Origin: an uncultured Blautia sp.
Lineage (GTDB): Bacteria; Bacillota; Clostridia; Lachnospirales; Lachnospiraceae
DNA: 64,000 bases
Assembly (NCBI GenBank): GCA_958367245.1
Contig: CATXEA010000004.1
Span: 62,001-126,000, forward strand
Direction: 5' to 3'
In this document: in pieces, positions 9,182 to 18,890 of the stretch
How the letters are laid out: every line of letters starts with the position of its first letter
How positions within the stretch are numbered: position 1 is the stretch's first letter
The notes under the pieces: generated by a model
Database searches by the model: none
The model's input: only the letters and a program-made list of their open reading frames with translations
Told to the model about the DNA's origin: nothing
Made by a program: the position numbers and the translations under genes

Positions 9182-10285
9182 ATGAATACAACACCGACAA
9201 CTGTGACAGAGAGAAAGAGATATCTTGACGCTGCCAAGGGCTGTGGAATCCTGATGGTTGTGTTCGGGCATATTACTACAATCAAAAATCCGGTAGACAT
9301 CTGGTTCGGGGCATTTAAACTGGTCATATTTTATATTGTTTCCGGTTATCTTCTGGCTATGAGACAGTCATTTCGAAAGACATCCCCGGGGCAGTATATA
9401 TGGAAACATGCAAAAAGTCTCCTGATTCCGTATTTCGGTTACAGCGCCATCGTAATGCTGTATAACATGGGAGTCGTTCTGGTGAAAGGTAAGCCCTTTT
9501 CAGAGCTGGTAGATAAAATGCTTTATCAGGGCTACAGTACCTTAAGTCTTCGAGGCATCAGTGCGCTGTGGTTTCTTCCATCCCTGTTTATTGCTCAGGT
9601 GATTTTTATTTTTGTTATGAAATCCCCGAAATGGGTAAAAGCGCTCAGCGCGGTTGTTCCCCTTGTCACAACAGCGTACAGCATACAGCTTCTTAATTAT
9701 CTGAAGGATAATTTCAGCTCCAGAGATTATAAATTCCTTTCATTCCCGCTTCTGACTGTGAGCAAGGGAATTCTGGGCTTCTGGTTTGTAGGGGCAGGAT
9801 ATGTCTGTTATCTGGTATTTAAAAAGCTTCAGCAAAGAGAACTTCGTTTCCTTATCGGGCTTGCAATGACAGTGGCAACAATCTTCCTGTCCCAGAAGAA
9901 TCCGGGCGTGGATATCAATATGCTGGGAGTCGGAAAGTATCCGATCCTGATGTATGTCAACGGAATCATGGGCTCTATGGGAGTGATTCTTGTACTGGAG
10001 TATCTGGAGAAATGGTGGAAGATGACCTTCCTGAATTTCTGCGGAAAAAATTCCCTCATCATTATGGCGACGCACGGAACCCTTGGCTTCAAGTCGCTGA
10101 TGATAAATGGATGGCGCGCCATGTACGGTCTTTCAAAGGTGGAAGGACTGCGCTACATTCTGGAATGTACAGGAATCCTGTGCGAGCTTATGCTTCTGGA
10201 ATGCGGTGTGATTTCTATTGTAAATAATTATTTCCCGTGGCTCACAGGAAAGTTCGGGCCGCGCAAAGGAAAAGGAGAAAAATAA
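9182..10285 (+). CDS. acyltransferase 3 family membrane protein
   Basis: 367 residues, about ten membrane segments. The start TERKRYLDAAKGCGILMVVFGHI carries the conserved H of the acyltransferase 3 family near residue 28, followed by FYIVSGYLLAM. These integral membrane enzymes transfer acetyl or other acyl groups to extracellular polysaccharide. It sits between two glycerophosphotransferase genes, with AAGAAAGGATAAATT ahead of the ATG. Probably O-acylates the polymer made by this operon; the acyl group is not predictable. Confidence 0.85.
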   Translation: MNTTPTTVTERKRYLDAAKGCGILMVVFGHITTIKNPVDIWFGAFKLVIFYIVSGYLLAMRQSFRKTSPGQYIWKHAKSLLIPYFGYSAIVMLYNMGVVLVKGKPFSELVDKMLYQGYSTLSLRGISALWFLPSLFIAQVIFIFVMKSPKWVKALSAVVPLVTTAYSIQLLNYLKDNFSSRDYKFLSFPLLTVSKGILGFWFVGAGYVCYLVFKKLQQRELRFLIGLAMTVATIFLSQKNPGVDINMLGVGKYPILMYVNGIMGSMGVILVLEYLEKWWKMTFLNFCGKNSLIIMATHGTLGFKSLMINGWRAMYGLSKVEGLRYILECTGILCELMLLECGVISIVNNYFPWLTGKFGPRKGKGEK

Positions 10286-10286
10286 A

Positions 10287-11450
10287 TTGGGTAAGCTTAA
10301 AAACCTGATAAAGGCGCAGGCAGTCCGGCTTCTGGGATATCAGAAACCGGACCCGAAGGTCTGGGTCTTTTCTTCTACAGATAACTGTCATTACAATTAT
10401 AATTCCAGATATCTGTTTGAATATGTAAAAGAAAACTGTAAAGACATTACGCCGTTATTTGTTATCAATGACCGGGAGCTTCGGGAGAAATTAAGCAGAA
10501 AGTACGGCGCGGAATATTTCATTGAAACAGAGTCTGCAAAAGGGATGAGGAGAGCTCTTGAGGCAGGAGTCTGGATGACCTCTGCAGGACTTCCGGTTTA
10601 TGGAGTCCGCCTGGGAAAGAAAAGGATGATTGTCAATCTCTGGCATGGGATTCCATTAAAAAAAATAGCTCTGGAAGATCCGAATCTGAGCCGGATTTCG
10701 AGAATCTATTTTCGAAAAATTTTTACGGAAAATTATACCTGTATTCTGACCTGCTCCAAACCACTGATTCCCATTATGGCGAAAAGCTTTGATGTTCCGG
10801 ATTCTATGATTAAAGTGTGGGGACAGCCTCGGAACGATACGTTCTACAGAGCGAATGACCGTCAGCTTATACTGAAGGAAATTTACGGGGAACTGCCGGA
10901 ATATAAAAAAACCATACTCTATGCGCCGACTTTCCGGGATTACGGAACAACAGAGCTGTTTCCGTTTCCCGATTTCGACAGGGAGAAGCTGGAGGAATTT
11001 CTGGAAAAAGAGAAAATCCTGCTTTTTTTGAGAACTCATATAAATGAGAAGGGGAATGCAGAGAAATATGTTTCAGGAAGAATCCGTTATCTGGGAAATG
11101 AGCAGGCGGAAGATGTTGCAGGGATTTTAAACATCTTCGACCTTCTCATTACAGATTATTCCAGCATTTACATTGATTATCTGCTTCTCGATCGGCCAAT
11201 GGTATTTCTGCCTTATGATAAAGAACGATATCTGGAGGGACGGGGCATGAACTTTGTTTATGACGATGTGACTCCGGGGGCGAAGCCGGATACAATGAGA
11301 GAATTTATGACTGCGATTCACGACGCTTTTGGCGGCAGGGATGAGTACGGTGAAGAGCGCAGAGCCTGCAGCGCATTTTTCAATGAGGTAAATGAGCCGT
11401 GTATGCAGCATATCTGCGAAGAGGTAAGAAAATATGTCGGTATTGACTAA
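10287..11450 (+). CDS. CDP-glycerol glycerophosphotransferase family protein, short form
   Basis: 387 residues, TTG start 9 bases after AAAGGAG and one base after the previous stop. The protein is little more than the catalytic domain: FSSTDNCHYNYNSRYLFEYVKE at the N-terminus, LWHGIPLKKI (conserved His), ILYAPTFRD and TDYSSIYIDYLLLDRPMVFLPYD. This is the compact TagB/TarB- or TagF-like form that may add the first glycerol phosphate or extend the chain. Its last 17 bases overlap the start of the next gene. Less similar to the two paralogues upstream than they are to each other. Confidence 0.86.
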   Translation: MGKLKNLIKAQAVRLLGYQKPDPKVWVFSSTDNCHYNYNSRYLFEYVKENCKDITPLFVINDRELREKLSRKYGAEYFIETESAKGMRRALEAGVWMTSAGLPVYGVRLGKKRMIVNLWHGIPLKKIALEDPNLSRISRIYFRKIFTENYTCILTCSKPLIPIMAKSFDVPDSMIKVWGQPRNDTFYRANDRQLILKEIYGELPEYKKTILYAPTFRDYGTTELFPFPDFDREKLEEFLEKEKILLFLRTHINEKGNAEKYVSGRIRYLGNEQAEDVAGILNIFDLLITDYSSIYIDYLLLDRPMVFLPYDKERYLEGRGMNFVYDDVTPGAKPDTMREFMTAIHDAFGGRDEYGEERRACSAFFNEVNEPCMQHICEEVRKYVGID

Positions 11451-13830
11451 AATAAAAAAGAAATTAAGAAGCGGTACCTGGTATCCTCTTTATAATACGT
11501 TTTATGAAAAAGAATCTGTAGATTCCAAAATGATTCTTCTGGAATCAAGAAGCGGACGCGGTCTGGAGAGCAATATCTTTGCCCTTGTAAAAGAATTGAA
11601 CAGACCGCTGTACAGAGAATATACAATTGTAATTTCTTATGCAAAGGGCTTCAGGGATGCAGTTGAGAAGAAATTGGAGCAATATGGGCTAAAGGCGGGC
11701 AGGCTTGTTCAGGTCGGAAGTCTTTCTTATTATCGCTGCCTTTCCAGGGCGGGGATACTGATAAACGACAGCACCTTTCCCGGACGTTTTATCAAAAAAG
11801 ACGGGCAGGTTTATCTTAATGTATGGCATGGGACGCCTCTGAAATGTATGGGCAGAGATAATACAGATGAGAGATACAGCATGGGGAATGTAATGAGAAA
11901 TCTGTTGATGTCGGATTATCTTTTATTTCCCAATGCGTTCATGGAAGAGAAGATGTCGGGCGCCTATATGCTCAGCGAACTGTATCAGGGAAAGATTCTT
12001 CACGAGTGTTATCCCAGAAATGAAATTTTCTTCCACCCTGAGGAGGGTATCAGAATGAAGGAGGCTCTGGGCTTTAAGGGAAAGGAGCTCTTCGTCTATA
12101 TGCCAACCTTCAGAGGGAAAGCGGACGCCGTTGACAGGAATGATTCTGTAGAGGAAATCAGAGGCTATCTGAAGCGTCTGGACGGGCTTTTAAAGAAAGA
12201 ACAGATTCTTCTTGTAAAACTCCATCCTTTTGTGGGAAATGCGCTCAGTTTCAGCGATTACAGCCATATCATGCCATTTCCTGATAAGTATGATACCTAT
12301 GAGGTATTGAATGCCTGCGACGCTCTGATTACCGATTATTCCAGTGTAATGTACGATTATGCCAATACAGGACGGAAAATTATTCTCTTTGCCTATGATT
12401 TGGAAGAATATATGGGAAGCAGGGGAGTCTATGAGGATATCAGGACGTATCCCTTCCCTCTTGTGCGCACACCGGAGGAGGTTGCAAAGCTTCTTCAGGA
12501 GCCGTTACAGCCTTTAGAGGAGGGATTCCGGCAGAAATATTGTACCTACGAACATGTGGGAGGAATCGAAAAGCTGTGCAGGCAGGTTGTCCTGAAAGAG
12601 GAGGTCTGCGAGGTACACAGGCTTTCGTCAAACGGGAAAGAAAATGTGTTGATTTATGCGGGAGATTTTGACAAAAACGGGATAACCTCTGCTTTTGGTA
12701 ATCTTATGAGGCAGTTGGATAAAGAAAAGTATAACTATTTTATTTCCTACAGACTTAATTCCTTAAAGGAGGCGCCCGGACGTCTGAATGTGCTTGAGGA
12801 GGATGACAGAGTGTATCCCATTGCCAGCGAAATGAATCTTGATATTCTCACTGCTCTTGCACAGGCGGTTTATCTTAAGACAGGATATAGGGGAATGGGA
12901 ATCGGCAAACGTCTGGAACGGGCGTATGACAGGGAATGGAAAAAGCATTTCGGAACTTCCGTTTTCCGTCATGTGATACACTATAATGGATATGAAAATT
13001 ATATGCTTTCCCTGATGGAAAGGTATCCATATCCAAAAACAGTCTGGGTTCACAACGATATGATAAAAGAAGTGGAAACCAAAAAAAATCCCAGCCCTTA
13101 CGTGCTTCGTGATACTTACCGTTCCTGTGACCATGTGGCAGCAGTGAGCAGGGATATTACGAAATCAGTGGTATCTATAAGCGGCAGAGAGGATAATGTG
13201 ATTGTTATTCCCAATTGTCAGGATTATGAAGAGGTAAGAAGAAAGGCAAAACTTGCGTTGACCTTTGACAAGGATACAAAATCTACTGTGACGCAGGAGA
13301 GACTGGAGGAAATTCTGAATAATGAAGACAGGAAGTTCATCAGTATCGGAAGATATTCCAAAGAGAAGAGACACGACCGGCTGATAGAAGCCTTTAACAG
13401 ATATTGGGAAGAAAATAAAAATATCTGGCTTATCATAATAGGAGGACAGGGAGGACTTTATGAGGATACCTGTGAGAGAGCGGCAGGATGCGCGGCAGGA
13501 AACCACATCATTCTTATCCGTTCTATGACTAATCCTATGCCGGTTCTGAACGCCTGTGATTTGTTTCTTTTGACATCCGACTACGAGGGACGTCCTGTAG
13601 TTCTCTACGAAGCGGATATTCTTGGGATTCCGGCTGTCGCAACGGACGTACCGGGAGCTCACGGCTTTATGGAGGATTATGGAGGATATCTTGTTCCGGC
13701 GTCTGCGGATGGCGTTTATGAAGGAATGAAAGCATGGGAAAACGGAAAAGTAAAGACTCTTTCTGTTGACTGTGAAAAAAACAACAGAACTTCTGTGGAA
13801 CTGTTTATGGAACTTTTAGGAGGATTTTAA
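11434..13830 (+). CDS. glycerophosphotransferase-GT4 glycosyltransferase fusion protein
   Basis: 798 residues with two catalytic halves. Residues about 1-385 are a CDP-glycerol glycerophosphotransferase domain (LNVWHGTPLKCMGRD, FVYMPTFRG, TDYSSVMYDYANTGRKIILFAYD). Residues about 400-798 are a GT4/GT-B glycosyltransferase (VLIYAGDFDKNGITSAFGNL, FISIGRYSKEKRHDRLIEAF, LLTSDYEGRPVVLYEADILGIPAVATD, whose EGRP...E pattern is the GT4 donor-site loop). One polypeptide could therefore make a sugar-phosphopolyol repeat, as proposed for other teichoic acid polymerases. The start overlaps the previous gene by 17 bases and the stop abuts the LicD gene directly. Confidence 0.86.
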   Translation: MSVLTKIKKKLRSGTWYPLYNTFYEKESVDSKMILLESRSGRGLESNIFALVKELNRPLYREYTIVISYAKGFRDAVEKKLEQYGLKAGRLVQVGSLSYYRCLSRAGILINDSTFPGRFIKKDGQVYLNVWHGTPLKCMGRDNTDERYSMGNVMRNLLMSDYLLFPNAFMEEKMSGAYMLSELYQGKILHECYPRNEIFFHPEEGIRMKEALGFKGKELFVYMPTFRGKADAVDRNDSVEEIRGYLKRLDGLLKKEQILLVKLHPFVGNALSFSDYSHIMPFPDKYDTYEVLNACDALITDYSSVMYDYANTGRKIILFAYDLEEYMGSRGVYEDIRTYPFPLVRTPEEVAKLLQEPLQPLEEGFRQKYCTYEHVGGIEKLCRQVVLKEEVCEVHRLSSNGKENVLIYAGDFDKNGITSAFGNLMRQLDKEKYNYFISYRLNSLKEAPGRLNVLEEDDRVYPIASEMNLDILTALAQAVYLKTGYRGMGIGKRLERAYDREWKKHFGTSVFRHVIHYNGYENYMLSLMERYPYPKTVWVHNDMIKEVETKKNPSPYVLRDTYRSCDHVAAVSRDITKSVVSISGREDNVIVIPNCQDYEEVRRKAKLALTFDKDTKSTVTQERLEEILNNEDRKFISIGRYSKEKRHDRLIEAFNRYWEENKNIWLIIIGGQGGLYEDTCERAAGCAAGNHIILIRSMTNPMPVLNACDLFLLTSDYEGRPVVLYEADILGIPAVATDVPGAHGFMEDYGGYLVPASADGVYEGMKAWENGKVKTLSVDCEKNNRTSVELFMELLGGF

Positions 13831-16113
13831 ATGACAGAAAAACAGCAATATCTCCTGCAGCTTTTAAAGGAGATTGATGAAATCTGTAAAAAGCATAATC
13901 TGCGCTATGTGATGGCAGGCGGAAGTCTCATCGGCGTTGTCCGAAACGAGGGATTTATCCCCTGGGACGACGATGTGGATATTTATATGCCAAGAGATGA
14001 CTGGGATAAATTTGTCGCCCTTGCCGAGACGGAGCTTCCGCCTGAGAGAGCGGTACAGTGTGTGGATGTAGACAGAAACTATACCAATACTTTCCCACGT
14101 TACGCGTCAACAGATACCTGCGCCATACACAGGCATCAGATTATCGGCAAAGATAAGGCCGGAGAAATCGTGGATGTTCTGACGCTCGACCCGATTCCGG
14201 CAGATGATAAGGAATATGAGAAATACAGAACCCATCTGATGATTTATTCTGAGCTGGTCAACATTGTGGTTGTATTCGGAAACAGATGGGAGATACCTGC
14301 GCGCCTCTATTTCAAATATCTCATGTCCTATTTATTTCTTGGAAAGGACAGAACATTAAAGAAACTGGAAAAGATTATGTTTTCCTATAAAGAAGAGGAT
14401 TGCGACCGATATGCCATGCGCTGGGGAGGATGCCCTTTCCTGTTTGACAAGGATGAGATGTTTCCGGTGAAATACAGGAAATTCGAGGGGCTTGACGTTA
14501 TGGTTCCAAACAGAATCAGCGATTATCTGATCTGGCATTACGGAGACGAGTGGTCTTATATTCCGCCTCACGGCGAGAGGGAATCCCATGACGCGGTAGA
14601 GTTCCATGATATTACTTATAAGGAATTCCGGGAAGAATACATGCCGAAAATAAATACGTTCCGTATGAGGGCAGACGCGGTAATCCGCAAGATGTATCAT
14701 CTGGCAACTGCGAAGCGAACGCACAGACTGAGACTGAAAAGACAGCTTCTTCTTGCAAAAGAGATTGAGATGGACTTAAAAGCGCGCATCAGGGAAAATG
14801 ACAAATCCCTTGCAGAGCTTACTGAAAAAAGAGACTTCCGGAAACTGACAGAGATATATCAGGAATACTACAGAGTACAGCTCAGTGCAGACTTTATCGG
14901 AAGGGAAGATTTCGTAAATATTTACAGCTTCTATCATCCTGTTCTGGTTGAGCTTGAGGACGAGGTATTTGAAACGGCTATGCTGACGCTGATGTATACA
15001 GAGAAGGTTTCCAAGGCATACAGAATGCTTCAGCTTCGGGAAAAAATGGGAACTATGACAGCGCGGATGCATGGATTTACAGAAGATATCCAGTTGTTCC
15101 GAAAAGCTGCCGGACATTATGAATTTGGTGAAATGGAAGAAGCTGAGAGAATCACAGATATGCTTCTGGAAAAATATCCGGAGAATCCGTCCTTTATGAA
15201 GTTTAAAATCCGCTTCGAAATGATTCGGGCAAGACAGGATAAAATAACGGAAACAGCATGGGAATACCTTGAAAAATGTCTGGAGCTTTTCCCGGAAGAC
15301 GGTTATTTCCTGAAATATAAGGGAGAGCTTCTGTGGATGCAGGGAGAATGCAGAACAGCGCTTGAAATTTTTGCCGGAGCAAGAGAAAAGACGACAAACG
15401 GAATTACACAGCTTGAGCTGGATAAATTGCTGGAAGAGTATAAGGTTCCTGCATTAAAGACCTGCCGGGAGCTTGCAGAGAATGCAATGGCAGAGGAAGC
15501 GACTGAGCTTGCTCTTCTCTGGCAGAAGCTTTTGCCCGGAGACAGGATGGTGGACGAGTATATCTGCCTTGCCAGAGTATGGGGCGCACAGTCCATGTCT
15601 CAGATGGAAGAACTGACAGGAGAAATTACAGGCAAAATAGAATCCTGCCTTGCTGCGCGCAAAGATATGGATGCAAAGAAAATCCCTGTATACTGCGAGG
15701 CTCTGGAAAAGGCATGGGAACGTCTGGGATATCCGTCAGAGCTTGCCCGCCTTCGTGTAAAGCTTCTCTTTGTGGATAAGGCTGAGGAGCTTGAACTTCT
15801 CTGTGAAGAAATCCGAAGCTATACGATTCTCAAGGATAAACAGGCGGAGGTTCTCAAGCTTATCGGAGACGTCCGCATGAAACAGGGACAGACAGCGGCG
15901 GCATTTGAAAGCTACAGGAAAGCTGTTCGGGAATCAGGTTCTTCCTGTGTAAAAAAAGAACTGGGAAATATCATTCTGGAAGATCTGTATCAGGGCAGCA
16001 GGGCAGCGACGGCTTACGCAAAAAAGGTTGATGCTCTCGGATATATGGACGCATGGCTTGGCAGATACGGCTCAAAGGAAGAAATTCAGGAACTGATAAA
16101 TAAGATAGTCTGA
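13831..16113 (+). CDS. LicD family phosphotransferase fused to TPR-like repeats
   Basis: 760 residues. Residues 25-60 have the LicD signature MAGGSLIGVVRNEGFIPWDDDVDIYM, with D46, D47, D48 and D50 as the metal-binding acidic cluster of this nucleotidyltransferase-fold family; LicD proteins attach phosphocholine or a similar phospho-substituent to teichoic acids and glycans. From about residue 320 to the end the protein is helical, with repeated TPR-like units (FRKAAGHYEFGEMEEAERI, FLKYKGELLWMQGECRTALEIF, GDVRMKQGQTAAAFESYRKAV). The start directly follows the previous stop, with TTAGGAGG 7 bases upstream. No choline uptake or activation gene is visible here, so the donor is open. Confidence 0.86.
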   Translation: MTEKQQYLLQLLKEIDEICKKHNLRYVMAGGSLIGVVRNEGFIPWDDDVDIYMPRDDWDKFVALAETELPPERAVQCVDVDRNYTNTFPRYASTDTCAIHRHQIIGKDKAGEIVDVLTLDPIPADDKEYEKYRTHLMIYSELVNIVVVFGNRWEIPARLYFKYLMSYLFLGKDRTLKKLEKIMFSYKEEDCDRYAMRWGGCPFLFDKDEMFPVKYRKFEGLDVMVPNRISDYLIWHYGDEWSYIPPHGERESHDAVEFHDITYKEFREEYMPKINTFRMRADAVIRKMYHLATAKRTHRLRLKRQLLLAKEIEMDLKARIRENDKSLAELTEKRDFRKLTEIYQEYYRVQLSADFIGREDFVNIYSFYHPVLVELEDEVFETAMLTLMYTEKVSKAYRMLQLREKMGTMTARMHGFTEDIQLFRKAAGHYEFGEMEEAERITDMLLEKYPENPSFMKFKIRFEMIRARQDKITETAWEYLEKCLELFPEDGYFLKYKGELLWMQGECRTALEIFAGAREKTTNGITQLELDKLLEEYKVPALKTCRELAENAMAEEATELALLWQKLLPGDRMVDEYICLARVWGAQSMSQMEELTGEITGKIESCLAARKDMDAKKIPVYCEALEKAWERLGYPSELARLRVKLLFVDKAEELELLCEEIRSYTILKDKQAEVLKLIGDVRMKQGQTAAAFESYRKAVRESGSSCVKKELGNIILEDLYQGSRAATAYAKKVDALGYMDAWLGRYGSKEEIQELINKIV

Positions 16114-16122
16114 TGGACAGAA

Positions 16123-17316
16123 ATGGAGTTTAAAAGGTTGAACAGAGAACAAGAGACGATATTTTCTCTTTTGAAGGAAATAGATAAAATATGCAGCAGA
16201 AACGGGATTTCCTATTTTCTGACACCGAGACTGGCTCTTCATGCGGTCCGCGGCGGTAATATGCCGGACAGTCCTTTTTCCGGCGGAGTTTTAATGACAG
16301 CGGCAGACATGGAGAGATTCCGTGTTGCGGCGCAGGAAGAAATGCCCGAAAAAAGAGCGGTGGAATCCATGTATAACAATAAAAGGTTTTCCGGATTTTA
16401 CCTTCGGTATGAAAATACGGACACACTTTGTCTTCGCCTAAATGAAGGAAGAAATTTACAGTATCCTTCCCTTGGAATCGATATATATCCTCTCAGGGGA
16501 AAGATAAAATCCAGGCTGGGACATTTATGGAACCAGCAGATGGAGACTGGCTGGAAACAGTTTTGCGACGGGCGTTCCGTGAAATATTCATTCAGGGACA
16601 AACTGTGTAAAATCCCAGTAGGAATCATGTTTCTGGGCGGAAGAGTCAGAGTCGGCAGATATCTTTACACGAAGCTTTGTAAGACGCAGGATGTGCCTGA
16701 CACAAAAGAGTATGTAATAAGACTGAAGCAAAACACTTTGTACTATCCGGCTGCAGTTTTTTCAAAAACAAACAAAGCAGTTCTGGAAGGATATTCTTTT
16801 TCCGTGCCGGGGGATATGGAGACGTATCTTAAGGTATGGTTTGGCTCAGGATATGAAAAGAAGCTTCAGGATGTTTATGTGCCTTCTATGACTGTACTTA
16901 CAAGCGCGCGTGTGAGCTGCGAAGAATTTTTCCGGGAAGCAGGAAGTGCAGATTCCCTTGTAAAAGAGAGAAACCGTCGGTACAGGAAAGACGCAAAAGG
17001 CCGTAAACGAAGAGAATATCTGGACTGGGCGTGGGAATATGTAAAAATGAAGGGTGCAGGAAGAACTCTCGCGCAGCAATATGCGGAGAAAAAATCACGT
17101 ATCCTGAATCTCTATAAGAACGGAGATTACCCTCGTCTGGAGCAGGAGATGAAAGAGTACGGAAAAATGATGAACCGCTATCTGGAGGAAGAGGAGGTCT
17201 TTGCACCGGATGCGGAACTTCAGGAAATTTATATAAGTCTCCTTGAAAAAACAGGCAAGACAACGCAGCAGGAAAGAGTTGAGAAATACTGGATTAAAGA
17301 AAAAGAAATTTATTAA
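16123..17316 (+). CDS. LicD-like protein lacking the acidic motif, probably non-catalytic
   Basis: 397 residues. The N-terminus (REQETIFSLLKEIDKICSRNGISYFL) aligns by eye with the LicD start of the gene just upstream (KQQYLLQLLKEIDEICKKHNLRYVM), and the later phrase FSGFYLRYENTDT matches its NTFPRYASTDT region. Where the active enzyme has GGSLIG...PWDDDVDI this one reads TPRLALHAVRGG...PDSPFSGGVLM, so no aspartate cluster remains. The C-terminal third is charged and helical. It starts 9 bases after the upstream stop and is the last gene of the surface polymer operon. A regulatory or scaffold role beside the active LicD is possible but inferred. Confidence 0.7.
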   Translation: MEFKRLNREQETIFSLLKEIDKICSRNGISYFLTPRLALHAVRGGNMPDSPFSGGVLMTAADMERFRVAAQEEMPEKRAVESMYNNKRFSGFYLRYENTDTLCLRLNEGRNLQYPSLGIDIYPLRGKIKSRLGHLWNQQMETGWKQFCDGRSVKYSFRDKLCKIPVGIMFLGGRVRVGRYLYTKLCKTQDVPDTKEYVIRLKQNTLYYPAAVFSKTNKAVLEGYSFSVPGDMETYLKVWFGSGYEKKLQDVYVPSMTVLTSARVSCEEFFREAGSADSLVKERNRRYRKDAKGRKRREYLDWAWEYVKMKGAGRTLAQQYAEKKSRILNLYKNGDYPRLEQEMKEYGKMMNRYLEEEEVFAPDAELQEIYISLLEKTGKTTQQERVEKYWIKEKEIY

Positions 17317-17341
17317 AAAAGCCGGGAACTTTTCCCGGCAA
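17315..17341 (-). terminator. intrinsic terminator of tRNA-Phe
   Basis: Perfect 8-bp stem GCCGGGAA/TTCCCGGC (17321-17339) with a 3-base loop. On the minus strand it is followed by a run of six T (17320-17315), so it ends the tRNA-Phe transcript. On the plus strand no T-run follows, so it serves the polymer operon poorly. Confidence 0.8.
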
Positions 17342-17349
17342 TAAAAAAA

Positions 17350-17422
<73 letters not shown>

Positions 17423-17446
17423 ATGTAAGTGATTTATTACTCTGAC

Positions 17447-17475
17447 ATACTACCATACTTATTTTAAAAATGCAA
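17447..17475 (-). promoter_or_regulatory. sigma-A type promoter of tRNA-Phe
   Basis: On the minus strand TTGCAT (17475-17470), a 17-base spacer, then TAGTAT (17452-17447). Transcription would begin about 18 bases before the tRNA 5' end. Confidence 0.55.
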
Positions 17476-17564
17476 GATATAATTTCAAAAATATAAAAAA
17501 TTAATACAATAACACCTGCAAATGACAAAAATATTTTGTGGCGCGGACAAATGTCTTTTGTTCA

Positions 17565-17593
17565 TTGACAAACTATGCTGAATCTTATATAAT
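17565..17593 (+). promoter_or_regulatory. consensus sigma-A promoter of glyA
   Basis: TTGACA (17565-17570), exactly 17 bases, TATAAT (17588-17593). Both boxes are perfect consensus. The leader to the glyA ATG is about 40 bases and holds no visible riboswitch. Confidence 0.88.
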
Positions 17594-17638
17594 ATTTTTT
17601 AATGATTGAGCAGAGGAAAGCAAAGGAGGAAACACGGA

Positions 17639-18877
17639 ATGTATTCAATAGACGAAATCTCAAAAGTTGATAAAGAGATCGCGGATTTAATCGAGGCGGA
17701 GGTTGCGCGCCAGAATTCACATATTGAGTTGATTGCATCAGAGAACTGGACAAGCAAGGCAGTTATGGCAGCAATGGGAAGCCCTCTTACCAACAAATAT
17801 GCGGAAGGATATCCGGGAAGACGATTCTATGGCGGATGTGTTTGTGTAGATGAAGTGGAGAAGCTGGCGCAGGAACGCGCGAAGGAGCTTTTTGGATGCG
17901 AATATGCCAATGTACAGCCTCATTCCGGAGCACAGGCGAATATGGCAGTCTTCTTTGCAATGCTCAAACCGGGAGATACTGTTCTGGGTATGAATCTGGA
18001 TCACGGCGGACACCTTTCTCATGGAAGTCCGGCGAATATGTCAGGAGCGTATTTTCATGCAGTTCCATACGGAGTCAACGATGAGGGAATCATCGATTAT
18101 GAAGAGGTAAGAAGAATCGCGAAGGAATGCCAGCCGAAGCTCATCGTGGCAGGAGCAAGCGCTTACGCGAGAATCATTGATTTTAAGAAGTTCAGAGAGA
18201 TTGCAGATGAGGTGGGCGCTTACCTTATGGTAGATATGGCTCATATTGCAGGTCTTGTAGCGGCAGGTCTTCATCCAAGCCCAATCCCATATGCAGATGT
18301 GGTGACTACGACGACACATAAGACTCTTCGCGGACCAAGAGGCGGTCTGATTTTGAGCAGCGCTGAGAATGCGAAGAAATTTAACTTCAATAAGGCTGTG
18401 TTCCCGGGAATCCAGGGAGGTCCTTTAATGCATGTAATCGCTGCCAAGGCAGTATGCTTCAAGGAGGCGCTTCAGCCGGAATTTAAAGAATATGCTCAGT
18501 TGATCATTGACAACTGCAAGGCTCTTTGCGAAGGACTCCAGAAGCGTGGAATCTCAATCGTATCCGGAGGAACAGACAATCACCTGATGCTTGTAGATTT
18601 GACAAGCCTGAATCTGACAGGCAAGGAGATGGAGAATCTTCTCGATGAGGTGAATATTACCTGCAATAAGAATGCAATTCCAAATGACCCGCAGTCTCCG
18701 TTTGTTACAAGTGGCGTGCGTCTCGGCACTGCTGCGGTGAGCACCAGAGGAATGCAGCCGGAAGATATGGATAAGATTGCAGAGGCAATCGCCATTACCT
18801 TAAAAGAGCCTGACAGAAAAGAACAGGCGAAGGCAATCGTTAAAGAGCTGACAGATAAATATCCGTTAGTTGGATAA
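17639..18877 (+). CDS. glyA: serine hydroxymethyltransferase
   Basis: 412 residues, full length for the family. The enzyme interconverts serine and glycine with tetrahydrofolate and pyridoxal phosphate, supplying one-carbon units in the cytoplasm. Seen in the sequence: the N-terminal IELIASENWTS, NKYAEGYPGRRFYGG, PHSGAQANMAVF and the PLP lysine motif VVTTTTHKTLRGPRGG with K228. The ATG at 17639 follows AAAGGAGG; an upstream in-frame ATG lacks one. Transcribed alone from a strong promoter, with a terminator 14 bases after the stop. Confidence 0.97.
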   Translation: MYSIDEISKVDKEIADLIEAEVARQNSHIELIASENWTSKAVMAAMGSPLTNKYAEGYPGRRFYGGCVCVDEVEKLAQERAKELFGCEYANVQPHSGAQANMAVFFAMLKPGDTVLGMNLDHGGHLSHGSPANMSGAYFHAVPYGVNDEGIIDYEEVRRIAKECQPKLIVAGASAYARIIDFKKFREIADEVGAYLMVDMAHIAGLVAAGLHPSPIPYADVVTTTTHKTLRGPRGGLILSSAENAKKFNFNKAVFPGIQGGPLMHVIAAKAVCFKEALQPEFKEYAQLIIDNCKALCEGLQKRGISIVSGGTDNHLMLVDLTSLNLTGKEMENLLDEVNITCNKNAIPNDPQSPFVTSGVRLGTAAVSTRGMQPEDMDKIAEAIAITLKEPDRKEQAKAIVKELTDKYPLVG

Positions 18878-18890
18878 GCGTAAATATACA

